Below are positions 33,174 to 44,499 of a stretch of DNA of 64,000 bases, piece after piece. The notes below the pieces were generated by a model. It ran no database searches. It worked only from the letters and a program-made list of their open reading frames with translations, and was not told the origin of the DNA. This DNA is from Anastrepha obliqua (lineage: Eukaryota; Arthropoda; Insecta; Diptera; Tephritidae): contig NC_072897.1 in the NCBI RefSeq assembly GCF_027943255.1, positions 38,290,044 through 38,354,043 of the forward strand, given 5' to 3'. Numbering within the stretch: position 1 is the first letter of the stretch; each line of letters opens with the position of its first letter. Both the position numbers and the translations under genes were made by a program.

Positions 33174-35237
33174 ATGGGTTTAAAGGTTGTCCAAATTAAT
33201 CTGCAGCACGCACGGTGTGCAACGGACAACCTAACCGTTCTCCTGGCGGAGGAGGACGTGGACATCGCACTAATTCAGGAACCCTGGGTGCGGAGCACCG
33301 AGGTGAAAGGGTTCACTGGGAAAACCTACAATATCTGTTATAAACGGATAGAAGGTAATCCCAGAACATGTATTGTAGCTAAAAAACATTTAAACACATT
33401 TTTAATTCCATTATATAGTTCACAGGATGTGACGGCTGTTGAGGTGGAAGCCACTGACGCAGTCAGAATAACGCTTGCCTCTATATACATACATGGCACA
33501 CGAAAGACCAGCACCGCCTGAGGAGGCTCGTAAACTTGTGCAGGAAAACCCGAACAAAACCCTGCTTCTCGGATGCGATGCCAATGCAAGGCATGCTCTT
33601 TGGGGAAGCTCCGAAACAAACGACCGAGGTGAGTCTCTTTATGATTTCATAATTAACACTAACTTATCGGTATGTAACAGGGGTAACACTCCCACTTTCA
33701 CCTTTCCAAGTACGGAGTACATCAGGGGATGGGAGGAAGTGATCGATGTTACCCTAATGTCTGAAAACAGCTCAGTAAGGTTAGACGATTGGAGGGTCTC
33801 TGATAAAAGGTCTTTTTCGGATCACAGCTGGATCCTGTACGATCTGGATCTTAATGTTGATCCGCCCTTGCCGTACAGGAATCCACTAAGAACCAACTGG
33901 AAAAGGTTCAGAAACATAGTCAATAAAAGGATAGGAGAGACTCCCATCCACAAAATCACTCTCACCGAAAACCTTGAGAGTAGGGTCCCAACACTGGAGA
34001 AGGCATTTAATAGGGCCTACAAAACGTCCTGCCCCATACAATTTAGCAAAAAATCCCATCCCCCTTGGTGGAGCAGTGAGCTCTCAAAACTAAGGGAAAA
34101 ATCTAGATCAACATTTAACCTCAAGAGAGTCGGAGACAGTACAAGAAGGCAATTAGGGCCGCCAAGAAAGAGAGCTGAAGCGAATTTTGTTCGTCAATCG
34201 AATCCACCAGGGATTCTGCCAGGCTTAGCCGTGTTCTGTCCAAAGATCATTCAATGGCTTCTTGGGTCAAGAAGCCTGATGGTACTTGGACAACTACGAC
34301 AGAGGAATCGCTAGAACTTCTGCTAAACACGCATTTCCCGGGGTGCAGCGTCCACGAAAGTGGGAGGGGAAGTATCAGGCGGAGCCAATATAATCCACAG
34401 CACCTCGCAAAAGAAATAATTACAAAGGAGAAAGTTGCATGGGCAATTAAATCTTTTTCACCTTTTAAATCTCCGGGGCCAGATGGGATCATCCCAAAGA
34501 TGTTACAGGAAACCTTGGACTGTATCCTACCATGGCTAGAGGAAATTTTTAAAGCGTGTTTAAACCTAGGTCATATTCCAGATAGTTGGAAACTAGTCAA
34601 GGTCGTCTTCATTCCAAAAATAGGCAGGAGGGGACATGAATCAGCGAAGGACTATAGGCCAATCAGTCTTTCGTCTTTCCTGTTAAAAACCTTTGAAAGA
34701 CTTTTGGATATATATCTTAGAAGCTCTTTGGAGAGCTCTGGTATATCTACTGCACAACATGCGTACCTTAAAGGCAAATCTACGGAGACAGCGCTTCACG
34801 AGGTAATCCGAACAATAGAGGGCTCTCTAGAGAACAAACATTATACCATGGCGGCATTCTTGGATATAGAAGGCGCCTTTAACAATGTTAGTACAGATGT
34901 GATCCAACGGGCGTTGATAGACTTAAAGGTGGACAATTGCATCAGTAATTGGGTCATCTCTATGCTAGAAACCAGGATCATCAAAGCTAATATGGGTAAT
35001 ATCAGTATAACCAAGAAGGTCCTCAGAGGCACCCCACAGGGGGGAGTATTGTCTGCACTTCTCTGGTTATGCGTTATTAGCAAAGTCTTAACAAAACTTA
35101 ATAGAGGTGGGGTAAAAGCGGTGGCGTACGCTGATGATGTGGTGTTAATGGCGTCAGGACTGTGTCCTAATACGATCAGTGGGATCATCCAAAGGGCATT
35201 AGGCGAGCTTAACTCTTGGGCCACAAAACCGGAAATG
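33174..35237 (+). pseudogene. LOA-type ORF2: endonuclease + RT, two frameshifts, no 3' end
   Basis: Starts MGLKVVQINLQHARCATDNL with LIQEPWV (endonuclease). A frame change at about 33480 leads to LGCDANARHALWGSSETNDRG and SFSDHSWI. A second change near 34150-34250 returns to the first frame for the RT: FKSPGPDGIIPKM, FLDIEGAFNNV, GTPQGGVLSALLW and the catalytic AYADDVVLM (about 35129). It is cut after LGELNSWATK, so thumb, RNase H and tail are missing. LOA group is inferred from EPWV/CDANARHALWGS; R1-group relatives are the alternative. Confidence 0.8.
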
Positions 35238-35435
35238 GCCGGAAATGTGAGCAAACAATTCTTGGATTTTGCATGATGGTAACGCGCCATCGCACTGCTC
35301 AAAGAGAATACGACGAACGAGCTGAAGGCCATGTCGGCCTGCCGGGGGTGTTTGAAGGACTGGGTTGAACGTTGGCACATGTGTGTTGCTTCAGACGGGT
35401 CATATTTTGAAGGAGATAATATAAATTTGCCTTAA
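35238..35435 (+). pseudogene. Mariner transposase fragment, 3' part (copy 1)
   Basis: Resumes the mariner remnant after the LINE: KAMSACRGCLKDWVERWHMC, then SDGSYFEGDNINLP and stop, the standard mariner C-terminus. The segment with the second and third catalytic Asp is already damaged, as in copy 2. Confidence 0.75.
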
Positions 35436-36057
35436 ATTTAACTCTGTTTTGTTTAATTTAAACATTCCCGGTACTTTTTGATCATAGGGTACATACATGT
35501 ATGCGGATTTGCGGACAGAAATGTGTGATTCGCTGGAATAGTTCAAGGAACCTGTCGAACAGTTAGAAGATATATTTACATACATATAAGGGTGTATACA
35601 TACATACGGAGCCGCGGCCACTCGACATGACAAAAATTCAAGATTTATCAAATATTGGCAAATAATTCAACGCAAAATATTCCAATATTGACTATTTTCG
35701 AATGGTCGCGAAAATTGGCATATGGGCGGTTCGTTTTATGAATGAAATTGAAATATGAGCTCTAACTTATGAATGAACTTTTTCTTTTTGTTCTAAATTG
35801 TTCAGCGCCGTCGCTGATAGAATCATGGCCGCTACGACTGCGTCTACGAATGTATTTTGTTTTTGTAGTCGCTAGGCTTAGATTTTAGCTTCGGGCGACA
35901 TGCGCATGTGAGGTATGTGTTTTTGTTGTGTTCTAGAACATTTTAGAATGTGTGGTGGCAAAGCGGCCATCGCGTTGCGCTTGCTGTTGCATTTGCGTCT
36001 ATCAAAGTATTGTGTTTTTGTAAGAACAATATTAGGAATATCGACTGCTGAAAGACA

Positions 36058-36908
36058 TAGGCTATGTTCAGAAACGCATTATAATGCGCAGTACTTGCAG
36101 CGCTGGCAGCACTGTCAATGTGACAATTCATGCAACTGATAGATTTGTTGAAAAATTGCAAATAGATTTGTTGCATTTATGAACGCGCTGTGCAGTAAAA
36201 TGGAATTGTTACTAAGTTTGGTCATGGACGATGTATGTGAGGAAAAACCGATAGTCTTTTATTTTTAAGATTTAAGAAAAGAAAACCGTGTAAAGCTTAA
36301 AAGAAGGACATATCTTAGCAAAAGTTTAATATCAAAATGGAAAATACCCAAAACTAAGTCTTTTTTTGAAGCCATGATGTTGATTCTCTACCGGATGTAT
36401 TGTTTCTTTTTTTTATTCGCTTATATGTGATGAGTAAATTAGAAAATTTTCGCTAGGCGATGTTTCTATCTATTTTTAAATCTTTATTAACTTTTTTTAC
36501 TTCATCTACGACTTTAGCCCAGAGCACGCTCTTTTTCCTCCTTCCCGACGTGAACTCGTTCTCCATGCTCAGTCGGACTCTGAGCAGTAATTTTATCTCC
36601 GATGTACTAAAGTAATCACTAAAACCAAAAAAAGTATAATAAAATAAAGTTTAAATATCGTATTTTTCATCAATTTTTGTATTAAAAGCTAAAATAAATA
36701 ATTAAATACCCACTTTTCATCAGACATTGTACAAGCGTATTTATTGGCAGTGTGAAAAATTTTACTGCAAATAATGCACGACTTTTGATACAAAAATGAC
36801 GTTTAAGAACGCGTTGCATTTGCAGTACTGCCATATTTGCATTTTTGAATGCACTGCTCACTCTGAAATGGTATGTTGCGCATTATAATGCATTGTTGAA
36901 CATACCCA
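36058..36908. mobile_element. Non-autonomous TIR element (MITE), 851 bp
   Basis: Absent from copy 2, where GAAAGACA joins directly to AAAGTACA (about 41055-41070). Ends: TAGGCTATGTTCA... (left) and the inverse of TGGGTATGTTCA... (right), both followed by the 12-base palindrome GCATTATAATGC. Flanking octamers GAAAGACA and AAAGTACA are similar and could be a worn 8-bp duplication, which with the TAGG/TGGG ends suggests a hAT-type MITE. No coding capacity seen. Confidence 0.7.
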
Positions 36909-37680
36909 AAAGTACACGGAAGCAAGAAGGGAGCGCTGTGCTCGCGCATATATGCATGAATGTATGAACGTGCACGGATGTAGTAACATATGAATACAAT
37001 TATTTTGTAGGAAGTTTAGAAGGCAGAATTGTTTTTGCACTTGTTAGGAAGAAACTCGTTCACTAGTGAGTAGTGAAGAATGTGCTGTGCTGTGACATGT
37101 GTACATACATAAGTCAAGGTTATTGGGCATACATGCATATGTACATATGTATGAAAGGAAGATGATGTTCTTGCGCTTGTGCATTATTGTTTTTCATATA
37201 CAAATGTACATACATACATATGTATGTAAATGCTGTCGAATACATAAACTATAAATTGACATACAATATAAAATAAGTGTTGATTTATCGTAAACCGTTC
37301 TTTTTTTCTGAATGCAAATACCTCCTATTGACATGTACATACATATTATGTATGTATATTGTCATATACCATCATTTATGTACATATAGAGTATACGTTC
37401 ATTTATGAATCTATGTAATGAAAAACTTCATGAATTACTTTCAGAATTTATTAAAACTTATTCGCGTCGCGCACTTACATACATACATATCTACTAAGAC
37501 ATCACAAACCTCTTGTTCACAACGCAGGCGCAGAAATAAACGCTCTGCGTATTTATCCTCCCCACGTAACTCGCCATCAATTCTCGGCACAAATTTTTTT
37601 TTTTCGTTTTTAAATTTTTTTTTTTTAATGTAATCGTAAAAAAATTTGTAATAAATTTTATGTATCCGCTTATCATTTCA
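36909..37680. other. Body of TIR element copy 1, no coding
   Basis: Rich in ACATAC/TATGTA stretches; matches copy 2 at 41063-41400 and 44277-44700. The Helitron of copy 2 is absent, leaving the clean site AATACA/TAAACT (about 37237). Confidence 0.7.
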
Positions 37681-37699
37681 AAAGTAACAAAATGGTAAA

Positions 37700-37790
37700 A
37701 AAATAAGCAGTGGAAGAAATAAACGCACCGCCTATTTTCCTCGCCACATGTTAGACACGATTTCAATTCCCGGCGAAAACTTTTTTTATT
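37700..37790 (+). ncRNA. tRNA-like module with A- and B-box-like sequences (copy 1)
   Basis: TAAGCAGTGG (A-box-like, about 37705) is followed about 50 bases later by ATTTCAATTCCC (B-box-like, about 37757) and then a T run (37782-37788) that could stop pol III. Whole length close to that of a tRNA. The fold is not convincing and the boxes are imperfect; it may be a worn tRNA-derived sequence or chance. Equivalent modules lie in copy 2. Confidence 0.25.
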
Positions 37791-38111
37791 AATTTTTTTT
37801 TTAAATTCGTTTTTTTTTAATTTAATTGAAAAAAAAAATTATGTAATAAATTTTACGTATTCGCTTATTATTTCAAAAATACGAAAATAGTAAAAATTTA
37901 ATTGGTTTAATGTCGAGGTGAGAAATGTGTTCTGTGTTGAGGTGAAAGATGTGTGGTATGTCTAATTTTTGTGTGGGAAAAAGTCAGTGAGGTGTCTATA
38001 AACTCGGTGTGCTAAACTTCCTTACTACAAATCTTTCAAATCTCAATTGTACTAAAAATTCTTAACAGTAACATTTGCACCTTCTCATTGCATTAACATT
38101 CTTTCGTTTTA

Positions 38112-38457
38112 CAGTGATTAAATAGCAGGCTCTTGAAAGTGATCCTGTTAACAGAATTTTGTTTTGAGTTAAAACATTTTAATCCTTTATAGAATATATT
38201 TTTCTTATCAACTTCTATTCTAAACAGTGATAGTCTAAAACTATTACTTTCTCTTTCTGAGTAAATATGAACGGGTTTCGTTTATGTATCTAAGATTATC
38301 GCTAAGATAATAAGGTAACTTGCGCTGCTTATAACGCTTATTCAAAATGAATCGCATAGCTCTGTTTTGCATTTTTTAGAGTTTCTCAACTTGTGTGTCA
38401 CTAGCCATGAAAAAAATCGTTGGACAGTATATAAAATGCGGCTCAAATATTGATCTA
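38112..38457. other. Unassigned spacer
   Basis: Between TIR element copy 1 and a transposon end at 38459. AT-rich, short frames only. Confidence 0.4.
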
Positions 38458-38458
38458 C

Positions 38459-38733
38459 AGGGTGGGCCATGTAAATTTTGCTTTTTGAATCGGCTATAAA
38501 AAAAAAACTAATCAATATTTTTACAAACTTTTTTTTTTATTTTGAAAATTTAACATTGTCATTTATGAATGAAAAATGTACAATGTACATTTAATAAATT
38601 TTACCTAACTGTCCTTCGAATAGATTTCAATAAGCTTCTCCTGTACGTTATTATAGCTGTGATCTGAAACTTCCGCATATATCCCTATTGTTCGTTTTGT
38701 AATATATTCCTTAAATATTTCTTTTATTATGTA
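38459..38733 (-). mobile_element. Terminal fragment of a Tc1/mariner-type transposon
   Basis: Begins with CAGGGTGGGCCATGTAAATT, a typical terminal repeat of this superfamily (preceded by TA at 38457-38458). On the minus strand a short frame with SYNNVQEKLIEIYSKDS could be the last residues of a transposase. The element is cut at the start of the LTR at 38734. Confidence 0.5.
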
Positions 38734-38829
38734 AGTTAACACGCTGCGGCACCCAACATATTGCATTCCCACACCCTACCGGTACACGTGCCGCTGCATC
38801 AGCATAATCGCTGTTATTCCATAGTACAA
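38734..38829 (+). mobile_element. Gypsy-type LTR, left part (interrupted)
   Basis: AGTTAACACGCTGCGGCACCC and following 90 bases match the LTR that starts at 53037 behind the env pseudogene, differing mainly by a short insert in the GCATCAGCATAAT stretch. It is cut after TACAA (38825-38829) by TIR element copy 2 and resumes at 45478. No internal coding region of its element adjoins, so it may be a solo LTR. Confidence 0.75.
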
Positions 38830-39193
38830 CCAGAGAATGTTAATGCAATGAGAAGGAGCAAATGTTAAATGAGCTTTTTTCGAGTTCTAATTTATAGATT
38901 CATAGTAAGGTCATTTCAAATTCAACTATCTTCACGAGTGGGGAATTGCAGATATTTACCACGCGAGTGACGCGAGTGGAGGGTTTCTATATTTACTTAC
39001 CACGCTAGGACAAGAATTCAGATATTTTCTGCGTTTACCATACTACTGAGGAAGTTCATAAGATTTTTCGGCACACTACTAAGGAAATCGAAGCGAATAA
39101 AATTGCGATTAAGAAGTCAGCACGGCAGTTAATTTGTGGTGCAGAAGCTAAAGTCGGCGGAATTATTCGTTTTGTTTTTTGGCACGTATATAA

Positions 39194-39212
39194 TTCAGGT
39201 TCGAGTCCTGAA
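39194..39212 (+). ncRNA. tRNA T-arm-like B box (copy 2, site 1)
   Basis: TTCAGG-TTCGAGT-CCTGAA is a 6-bp stem with a 7-base loop exactly like a tRNA T-arm, and GGTTCGAGTCC matches the pol III B box. Copy 1 has the same stem at about 30888-30906 with A for G in the loop. T runs follow within 10 bases. No credible A box or acceptor stem upstream. Confidence 0.35.
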
Positions 39213-39628
39213 GACATTCTTTTTTTCTTACACATTTTTTTTTTTACAATTCAAACCAGGAAAGTTTGGAAAAATTTTTGAGTTTATTTTAATTAAAATT
39301 TCTTTAAAATACTGTTTTTTTTTGTATTTTATAAATGGAAATTTCTTTTCGGTATAAAATAGTTCATACTGGATATGACCTGACTTTTATATAAATCAAT
39401 CAAAACAGAAAATATGTACATATATCTATAATCTATTTCATCAAATCCAAATTATATTGATGAGAAAATATCATTCTAATATCCGTCCAGAAAGCCAAAC
39501 GCGCATACACACATGCATATTCATATAATTACGCATACAAACTTTCAACTATCGCAGAATATGTGCATATAAAACTGCGAATCGAATAAATGAGTGATTT
39601 AGAAAATATCATTAATAATTGTAGATTA

Positions 39629-39712
39629 GTGCAATCGTGAAAAACGTGTTGTATATGCAGTACATCGTCTCATATTTGACTCAGGTTCAAGTCCTGTGCA
39701 CAGTTTTTTGTT
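39629..39712 (+). ncRNA. tRNA-sized B-box module (copy 2, site 2)
   Basis: GGTTCAAGTCC (39684-39694) sits in a CAGG/CCTG stem; GTGCA (39629-39633) can pair with TGCAC (39697-39701), giving a 73-base tRNA-sized unit followed by TTTTTT (39705). The D- and anticodon arms are not convincing, and the acceptor pairing is weaker in copy 1 (about 31318-31395), so this may be a degraded tRNA relic or chance. Confidence 0.3.
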
Positions 39713-40114
39713 CGATATTTTTATTTCATTTTTTATATTTGGTTTAATTGAAATTGATTTAAAATAGTGTATTCAGGTTTTCTAATACCTGTTTTTTATA
39801 AATTTATTTTCTATATAACATTATTAATACTTCATTTGAATTAATTTATATGTAAAACAGCCAATCATATGAATATGCATTCCTATATTTAATCTCTTCA
39901 GTCAAATCTGAACTACTTACATACACATATTGATGAGAAAATATTCTAATATCCATGGATGCATCCAGAAAGCCAAACGCGCATACACGCATATATATAC
40001 AAATATATGCAAACCTTCAACGGACGCAAAATGTATGCATATAAAAAACAACAACTGCGACCGTCTTCTTGTCCGTCAGTGAAAAGATGGGATATGTATA
40101 CCCTATGAGCAAAA

Positions 40115-40436
40115 AGAACCGGGAAGGTGATGTTGACTGTTTCCTTCGATTGCCAAGGCATAGTCCACCATGAGTACCTTCCATCGGGCCAGACAGTCAA
40201 TAGAGAATATTATTTATTCGTTTTGAAACCTTAGAGAGATGCTGTGTGTTGCAAATCGCCGGAAATGTGAGCAAACAATTCTCAGATTTTGCATGGTGAT
40301 AACGCGCCATCGCACTGATCAAAGAGAATACAAATCAGCCTGCCGGGAGTGTTTGGAGGACTGGGTTAAGCGTTGGCACATGTGTGTTCCTTCAGACGGG
40401 TCATATTTTGAAGAAGATAATATAAATTTTCCTTAA
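40115..40436 (+). pseudogene. Mariner transposase fragment (copy 2)
   Basis: LTVFFDCQGIVHHEYLPSGQ, then NREYYLFVLKP and a stop, HGDNAPSH (second catalytic Asp region), and finally WVKRWHMC with SDGSYFEEDNINFP and stop. This is the C-terminal half of a mariner transposase with stops and a deletion of most residues between the second Asp and the tail. It is shared with copy 1, so it was part of the element before the copies separated. Confidence 0.75.
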
Positions 40437-41400
40437 ATTTAACTCTGTTTTGTTTAATTTAAACATTCCCGGTACTTTCTGATCATAAGGTACATATATG
40501 CGGCTTTGCGGACAGCAATGTGTGATTCGCTGGAAGTCGCATTAACTCGCGACTGTCGCACAGTTAGAAGACATATTTACATACATGTAAGGGTGCACAC
40601 ATACATACGGAGCCGCGGCCACTCGACATGACAAAAATTTAAGATTTATCAAATATTGGCAAATAATTCCACGCGAAATATTCCAATATTGACTATTTTC
40701 GAATGGTCGCGAAAATTGGCATATGGGCGGCTCGTTTTATGAATGAAATTGAAATATGAGCTCTAACTTATGAATGAGCTTTTTGTTTTGTTCTAAATTG
40801 TTCAGCGCCGTCGCTGATAGAATCATGGCCGCTGCGACTGCGTCTACGAATGTATTTTGTTTTTGTAGTCGCTAGGCTTAGATTTTAGCTTTGGGCGACA
40901 TGCGCATGTGAGGTATGTGTTTTTGTTGTGTTCTAGAACATTTTAGAATGTGCGGTGGCAAAGCGGCCATGGCGTTGCGCTTGCTGTTGCTTTTGCGTCT
41001 ATCAAAGTACATATCGTGTTTTTGTAAGTACAATATTAGGAATATCGACTGGTGAAAGACAAAAGTACACGGAAGCAACAAGGGAGCGCTGTGCTCGCGC
41101 ATATACATATGCATGAATGTATGAACGTGCATGGATATAGTAACATATGAATGCAATTATTTTGTAGAGCAGAATTGTTTTTGCACTTGTTAGGAAGAAA
41201 CTCGCTAGTGCGTATGTGTATTTGTCTTGTAAGAATGTGATGTGCTGTGACTTGTGTACATACATAAGTCAAGGTTATTTGGGCATACATGCATATGTAC
41301 ATATGTATGAAAGGAAGATGATGTTCTTGCGCTTATGCATTATTGTTTTTCATATACAAATGTACATACCTACATATGTATGTAAATGCTGTCGAATACA

Positions 41401-44276
41401 TCTATACTAATATTATAAAGAGGAAAACTTTGTTTGTTTGTTTGTTTGTTTGTTTGTTTGTTTGTTTGTTTGTAACGAATAGGCTCAAAAACTACTGGAC
41501 CGATTTTAAAAATTCTTTCACCATTCGAAAACTACATTATCCAGGAGTAACATGGATTACATTTTATTTTGGAAAAAAATAGGGTTCCGTAAGATATTTG
41601 GATTTTTCGGACACAAACTGGAAAAAATCTTATATATATATTAAAATAAAGTCAACTTTTTGTGTGTGTTCGCTAACCGGCCGTGTCTGCACCGAATTAA
41701 ACCAAACTTACACACATAGTTAAGAAGGTATTGAAGATGGTTTCCGTATAGTTTGGATACCTATTGGTGGATAGGGCTCGAGATATAGGTCAAAACGTGG
41801 ACCCGGGTAACCTTCGGATGTGTATGTACAACATGGGTATCAAATGGAAGCTGTTGGTGAATGCTTTAGTTCAGAGTATTTTTCATGCCGCTCCGTGACT
41901 AGGGTCTCGAGATAGAGACCAAAACGTGGACCCTAGAATGTGTATGTACAATATGGGTATCAAATGGAAGCTGTTGGTGAATGCTTTAGTACAGAGTATT
42001 TTTCATGCCGCTCCGTGACTGGGGTCTCGAGATATAGGTCAAAACGTGGACCCGGGTAACCTTTGGATGTGTATGTACAATATGGGTATCAAATGGAAGC
42101 TGTTGGTGAATGCTTTAGTTCAGAGTATTTCCATCCGCTCCGTGACTAGGGTCTCGAGATAGAGACCAAAACGTGGACCCTAGAATGTGTTTGTACAATA
42201 CGGATATCAAATGAAAGCTGTTGATAAGTGCTTTAATACGGGGTAATTTTCATACCTATTGATGACTGGGATCTGGAAATATATGCCAAAACGTGGACCC
42301 GCCGTGTCTTTGCACCGAATTAAACCAAACTTACACACATTGTTAAGGAGGTATTGAAGATGGTTTCCGTATAGTTTGGATACCTATTGGTAGAAAGGGT
42401 CTCGAGATATAGGTCAAAACGTGGACCCGGGTAACCTTTGGATGTGTATGTACAATATGGGTATCAAATGGAAGCTGTTGGTGAATGCTTTAGTTCAGAG
42501 TATTTCCATCCGCTCCGTGACTAGGGTCTCGAGATAGAGACCAAAACGTGGACCCTAGAATGTGTTTGTACAATACGGATATCAAATGAAAGCTGTTGAT
42601 AAGTGCTTTAATACGGGGTAATTTTCATACCTATTGATGACTGGGATCTGGAAATATATGCCAAAACGTGGACCCGCCGTGTCTTTACACCGAATTAAAC
42701 CAAACTTACACACATTGTTAAGGAGGTATTGAAGATGGTTTCCGTATAGTTTGGATACCTATTGGTAGAAAGGGTCTCGAGATATAGGTCAAAACGTGGA
42801 CCCGGGTAACCTTTGGATGTGTATGTACAATATGGGTATCAAATGGAAGCTGTTGGTGAATGCTTTAGTTCAGAGTATTTCCATCCGCTCCGTCACTAGG
42901 GTCTCGAGATAGAGACCAAATCGTGGACCCTAGAATGTATTTGTACAATATGGGTATCAAATGAATGCTGTTGATAAGTGCTTTAATACGGGGTAATTTT
43001 CATACCTATTGATGACTAGGGTCTCGAGATATAGGTCAAAACGTGGACCCGGGTAACCTTCGGACGTGTATGTACAATATAGGTATCAAATGAAAGCTGT
43101 TGATAAGTGCTTTAATACGGGGTAATTTTCATACCTATTGATGACTAGGGTCTCGAGATATAGGTCAAAACGTGGACCCGGGTAACCTTAAAACGTGTAT
43201 GTACAATATGGGTATCAAATGGAAGCTGTTGGTAAATGCTTTAGTTCAGAGTATTTTTCATGCCGCTCCGTGACTAGGATCTCGAGATAGAGACCAAAAC
43301 GTGGAGCCTAGAATGTGTTTGTACAATATGGATATCAAATTGAAGCTGTTGGTGAATGCCTTAGTACAGAGTATTTTTCATGCCGCTACGTGACTGGGGT
43401 CTCGAGATATAGGTCAAAACGTGGACCCGGGTAACCTTTGGTTGTGTATGTACAATATAGGTATCAAATGAAAGCTGTTGATAAGTGCTTTAATACGGGG
43501 TAATTTTCATACCCATTGATGACTAGGGTCTCGAAATATATGCCAAAACGTGGACCCGCCGTGTCTTTGCACCGAATTAAACCAAACTTATGCACATTGT
43601 TAAGTAAGTATTGAAAATGGGTTTCGTAAAGTTTGGTTGTAATTCGGAGCAGTGGCAACGGGTACAGCGTTCTTTTGAGCCAGCCATAATGTCGCTTACT
43701 TTTTTAACGCTTGGGGCGGAACTGAACTGTCAAATTGACAGTGTTAGTTACAATGTGTCAATATTTCTTTCTGATTTGGATGCCATATGGAAAAAACGTA
43801 AGTGCAACATGTAAAAATTGTTTGTGAATTTTTTTGGAGTGGATTTTGGAACAGTGAATAATTTCTTACGAAATTTGAGAATTTAATGTGAAATCGGAAT
43901 GAAATTATGTGTTCGTGGAAAAAACAATTTTTTTCGTTTTTTTTGTTTTAAATATAAATGGATAATGGTTAAAAAAGCACCAATGCTTAATAAAACATAT
44001 AAATTGAAGCGAAAAATTCATGGATGATCAGGAAAAAAGACGATTGTTTATTCATATGCGTTGATTTGAAATTTAAAAACAATCTTCTTTTTTCTTGATT
44101 TTCAATTTATATTTTATATTTACTCAAAAACAAATAGAAAAACAAAAAATATTGTTTATGCCAAAGCGCTTGAATAAAGAATAAAGAAATAAATAATATG
44201 AAAACCATATATTTTCTGTTCTAAACCATATCTATTCTATTTTAGTGTGCCCAGCGAAGGGGGCCGGGTTTGCTAG
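41401..44276 (+). mobile_element. Non-autonomous Helitron, exact ends
   Basis: Starts TCTATACTAATATTATAAAG and ends GGGCCGGGTTTGCTAG, i.e. 5' TC and 3' CTRR (CTAG), inserted between A and T: copy 1 has the unbroken AATACA-TAAACT. A short GC-rich hairpin (about 44249-44264) lies some 12 bases before the end, as Helitrons require. The 5' and 3' ends are those of a Helitron family widespread in insects, including Lepidoptera. No Rep/helicase is encoded. The body is mostly tandem repeats. A (TTTG)n microsatellite is at 41430-41473. Confidence 0.92.
41680..43590. repeat. Higher-order tandem repeat array inside the Helitron
   Basis: A basic unit of about 125 bases (GGTCTCGAGATATAGGTCAAAACGTGGACCCGGG..., ...GGTATCAAATGGAAGCTGTTGG) occurs about 14 times in several variants. 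A second motif GCCGTGTCTTTGCACCGAATT opens larger blocks at about 41680, 42299, 42676 and 43557. The two central blocks are about 375 bases apart and nearly identical, a higher-order repeat of three basic units. Confidence 0.85.
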
Positions 44277-44499
44277 TAAACTATAAATTGACATACAATA
44301 TAAAATAAGTGTTGATTTATCTTAAACCGTTTTTTTTTTCTTAATGCAAATACCTCCTATTGACATGTACATACATATTATGTATGTATATTGTCATATA
44401 CCATCATATATGTACATATAGAGTATACGTTCATTTATGAATGTATGTAATGAAAAACTTCATGAATTACTTTCAGAACTTTATTAAAATTAATTCGCG

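Larger units (their letters stand above)
31883..35237 (+). mobile_element. LOA-type LINE fragment, 5' end present, 3' end missing
   Basis: A GC-rich 5' UTR (31883-32268; CCCTTGGGGGAACCTG, GTGGTGGATAGGGGAACGCC) precedes a broken ORF1 and a broken ORF2 that stops right after the RT palm. Both borders are fixed by comparison with copy 2 of the host element: left after CCATCG (31882), right before GCCGGAAATG (35238). No poly(A), RNase H domain or target duplication is present; instead 71 bases of the host sequence are missing. Confidence 0.8.
30520..38106. mobile_element. Unclassified TIR element, copy 1 (core about 3.4 kb)
   Basis: Left terminus CCAGAGAATGTTAATGCAAT... (from 30520) and an inverted right terminus ending CATTCTTTCG (38106, slightly decayed) are the same TIRs as in copy 2. 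Flanks TTTGA (30515-30519) and TTTTA (38107-38111) may be the worn 5-bp duplication. Internal sequence matches copy 2 throughout, once a LOA LINE (31883-35237) and an 851-bp MITE (36058-36908) are removed. It contains a mariner fragment and tRNA-like B-box modules but no transposase of its own. Confidence 0.8.

Noticed and set aside
39629..39701. Genuine tRNA gene
   Set aside because: Length, T-loop and T run fit, but D and anticodon arms do not fold and the acceptor pairing is not kept in copy 1.
41430..41473. (TTTG)n run as a telomere- or origin-like signal
   Set aside because: Simple microsatellite that is part of the Helitron 5' region; no other evidence.
41680..43590. CRISPR-like array of regular repeats
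   Set aside because: The units are contiguous tandem repeats without unique spacers, in a eukaryotic Helitron.
43611..43814. Short ORF near the Helitron 3' end
   Set aside because: Lies in the non-coding terminal part of the Helitron; no Rep or helicase motif.
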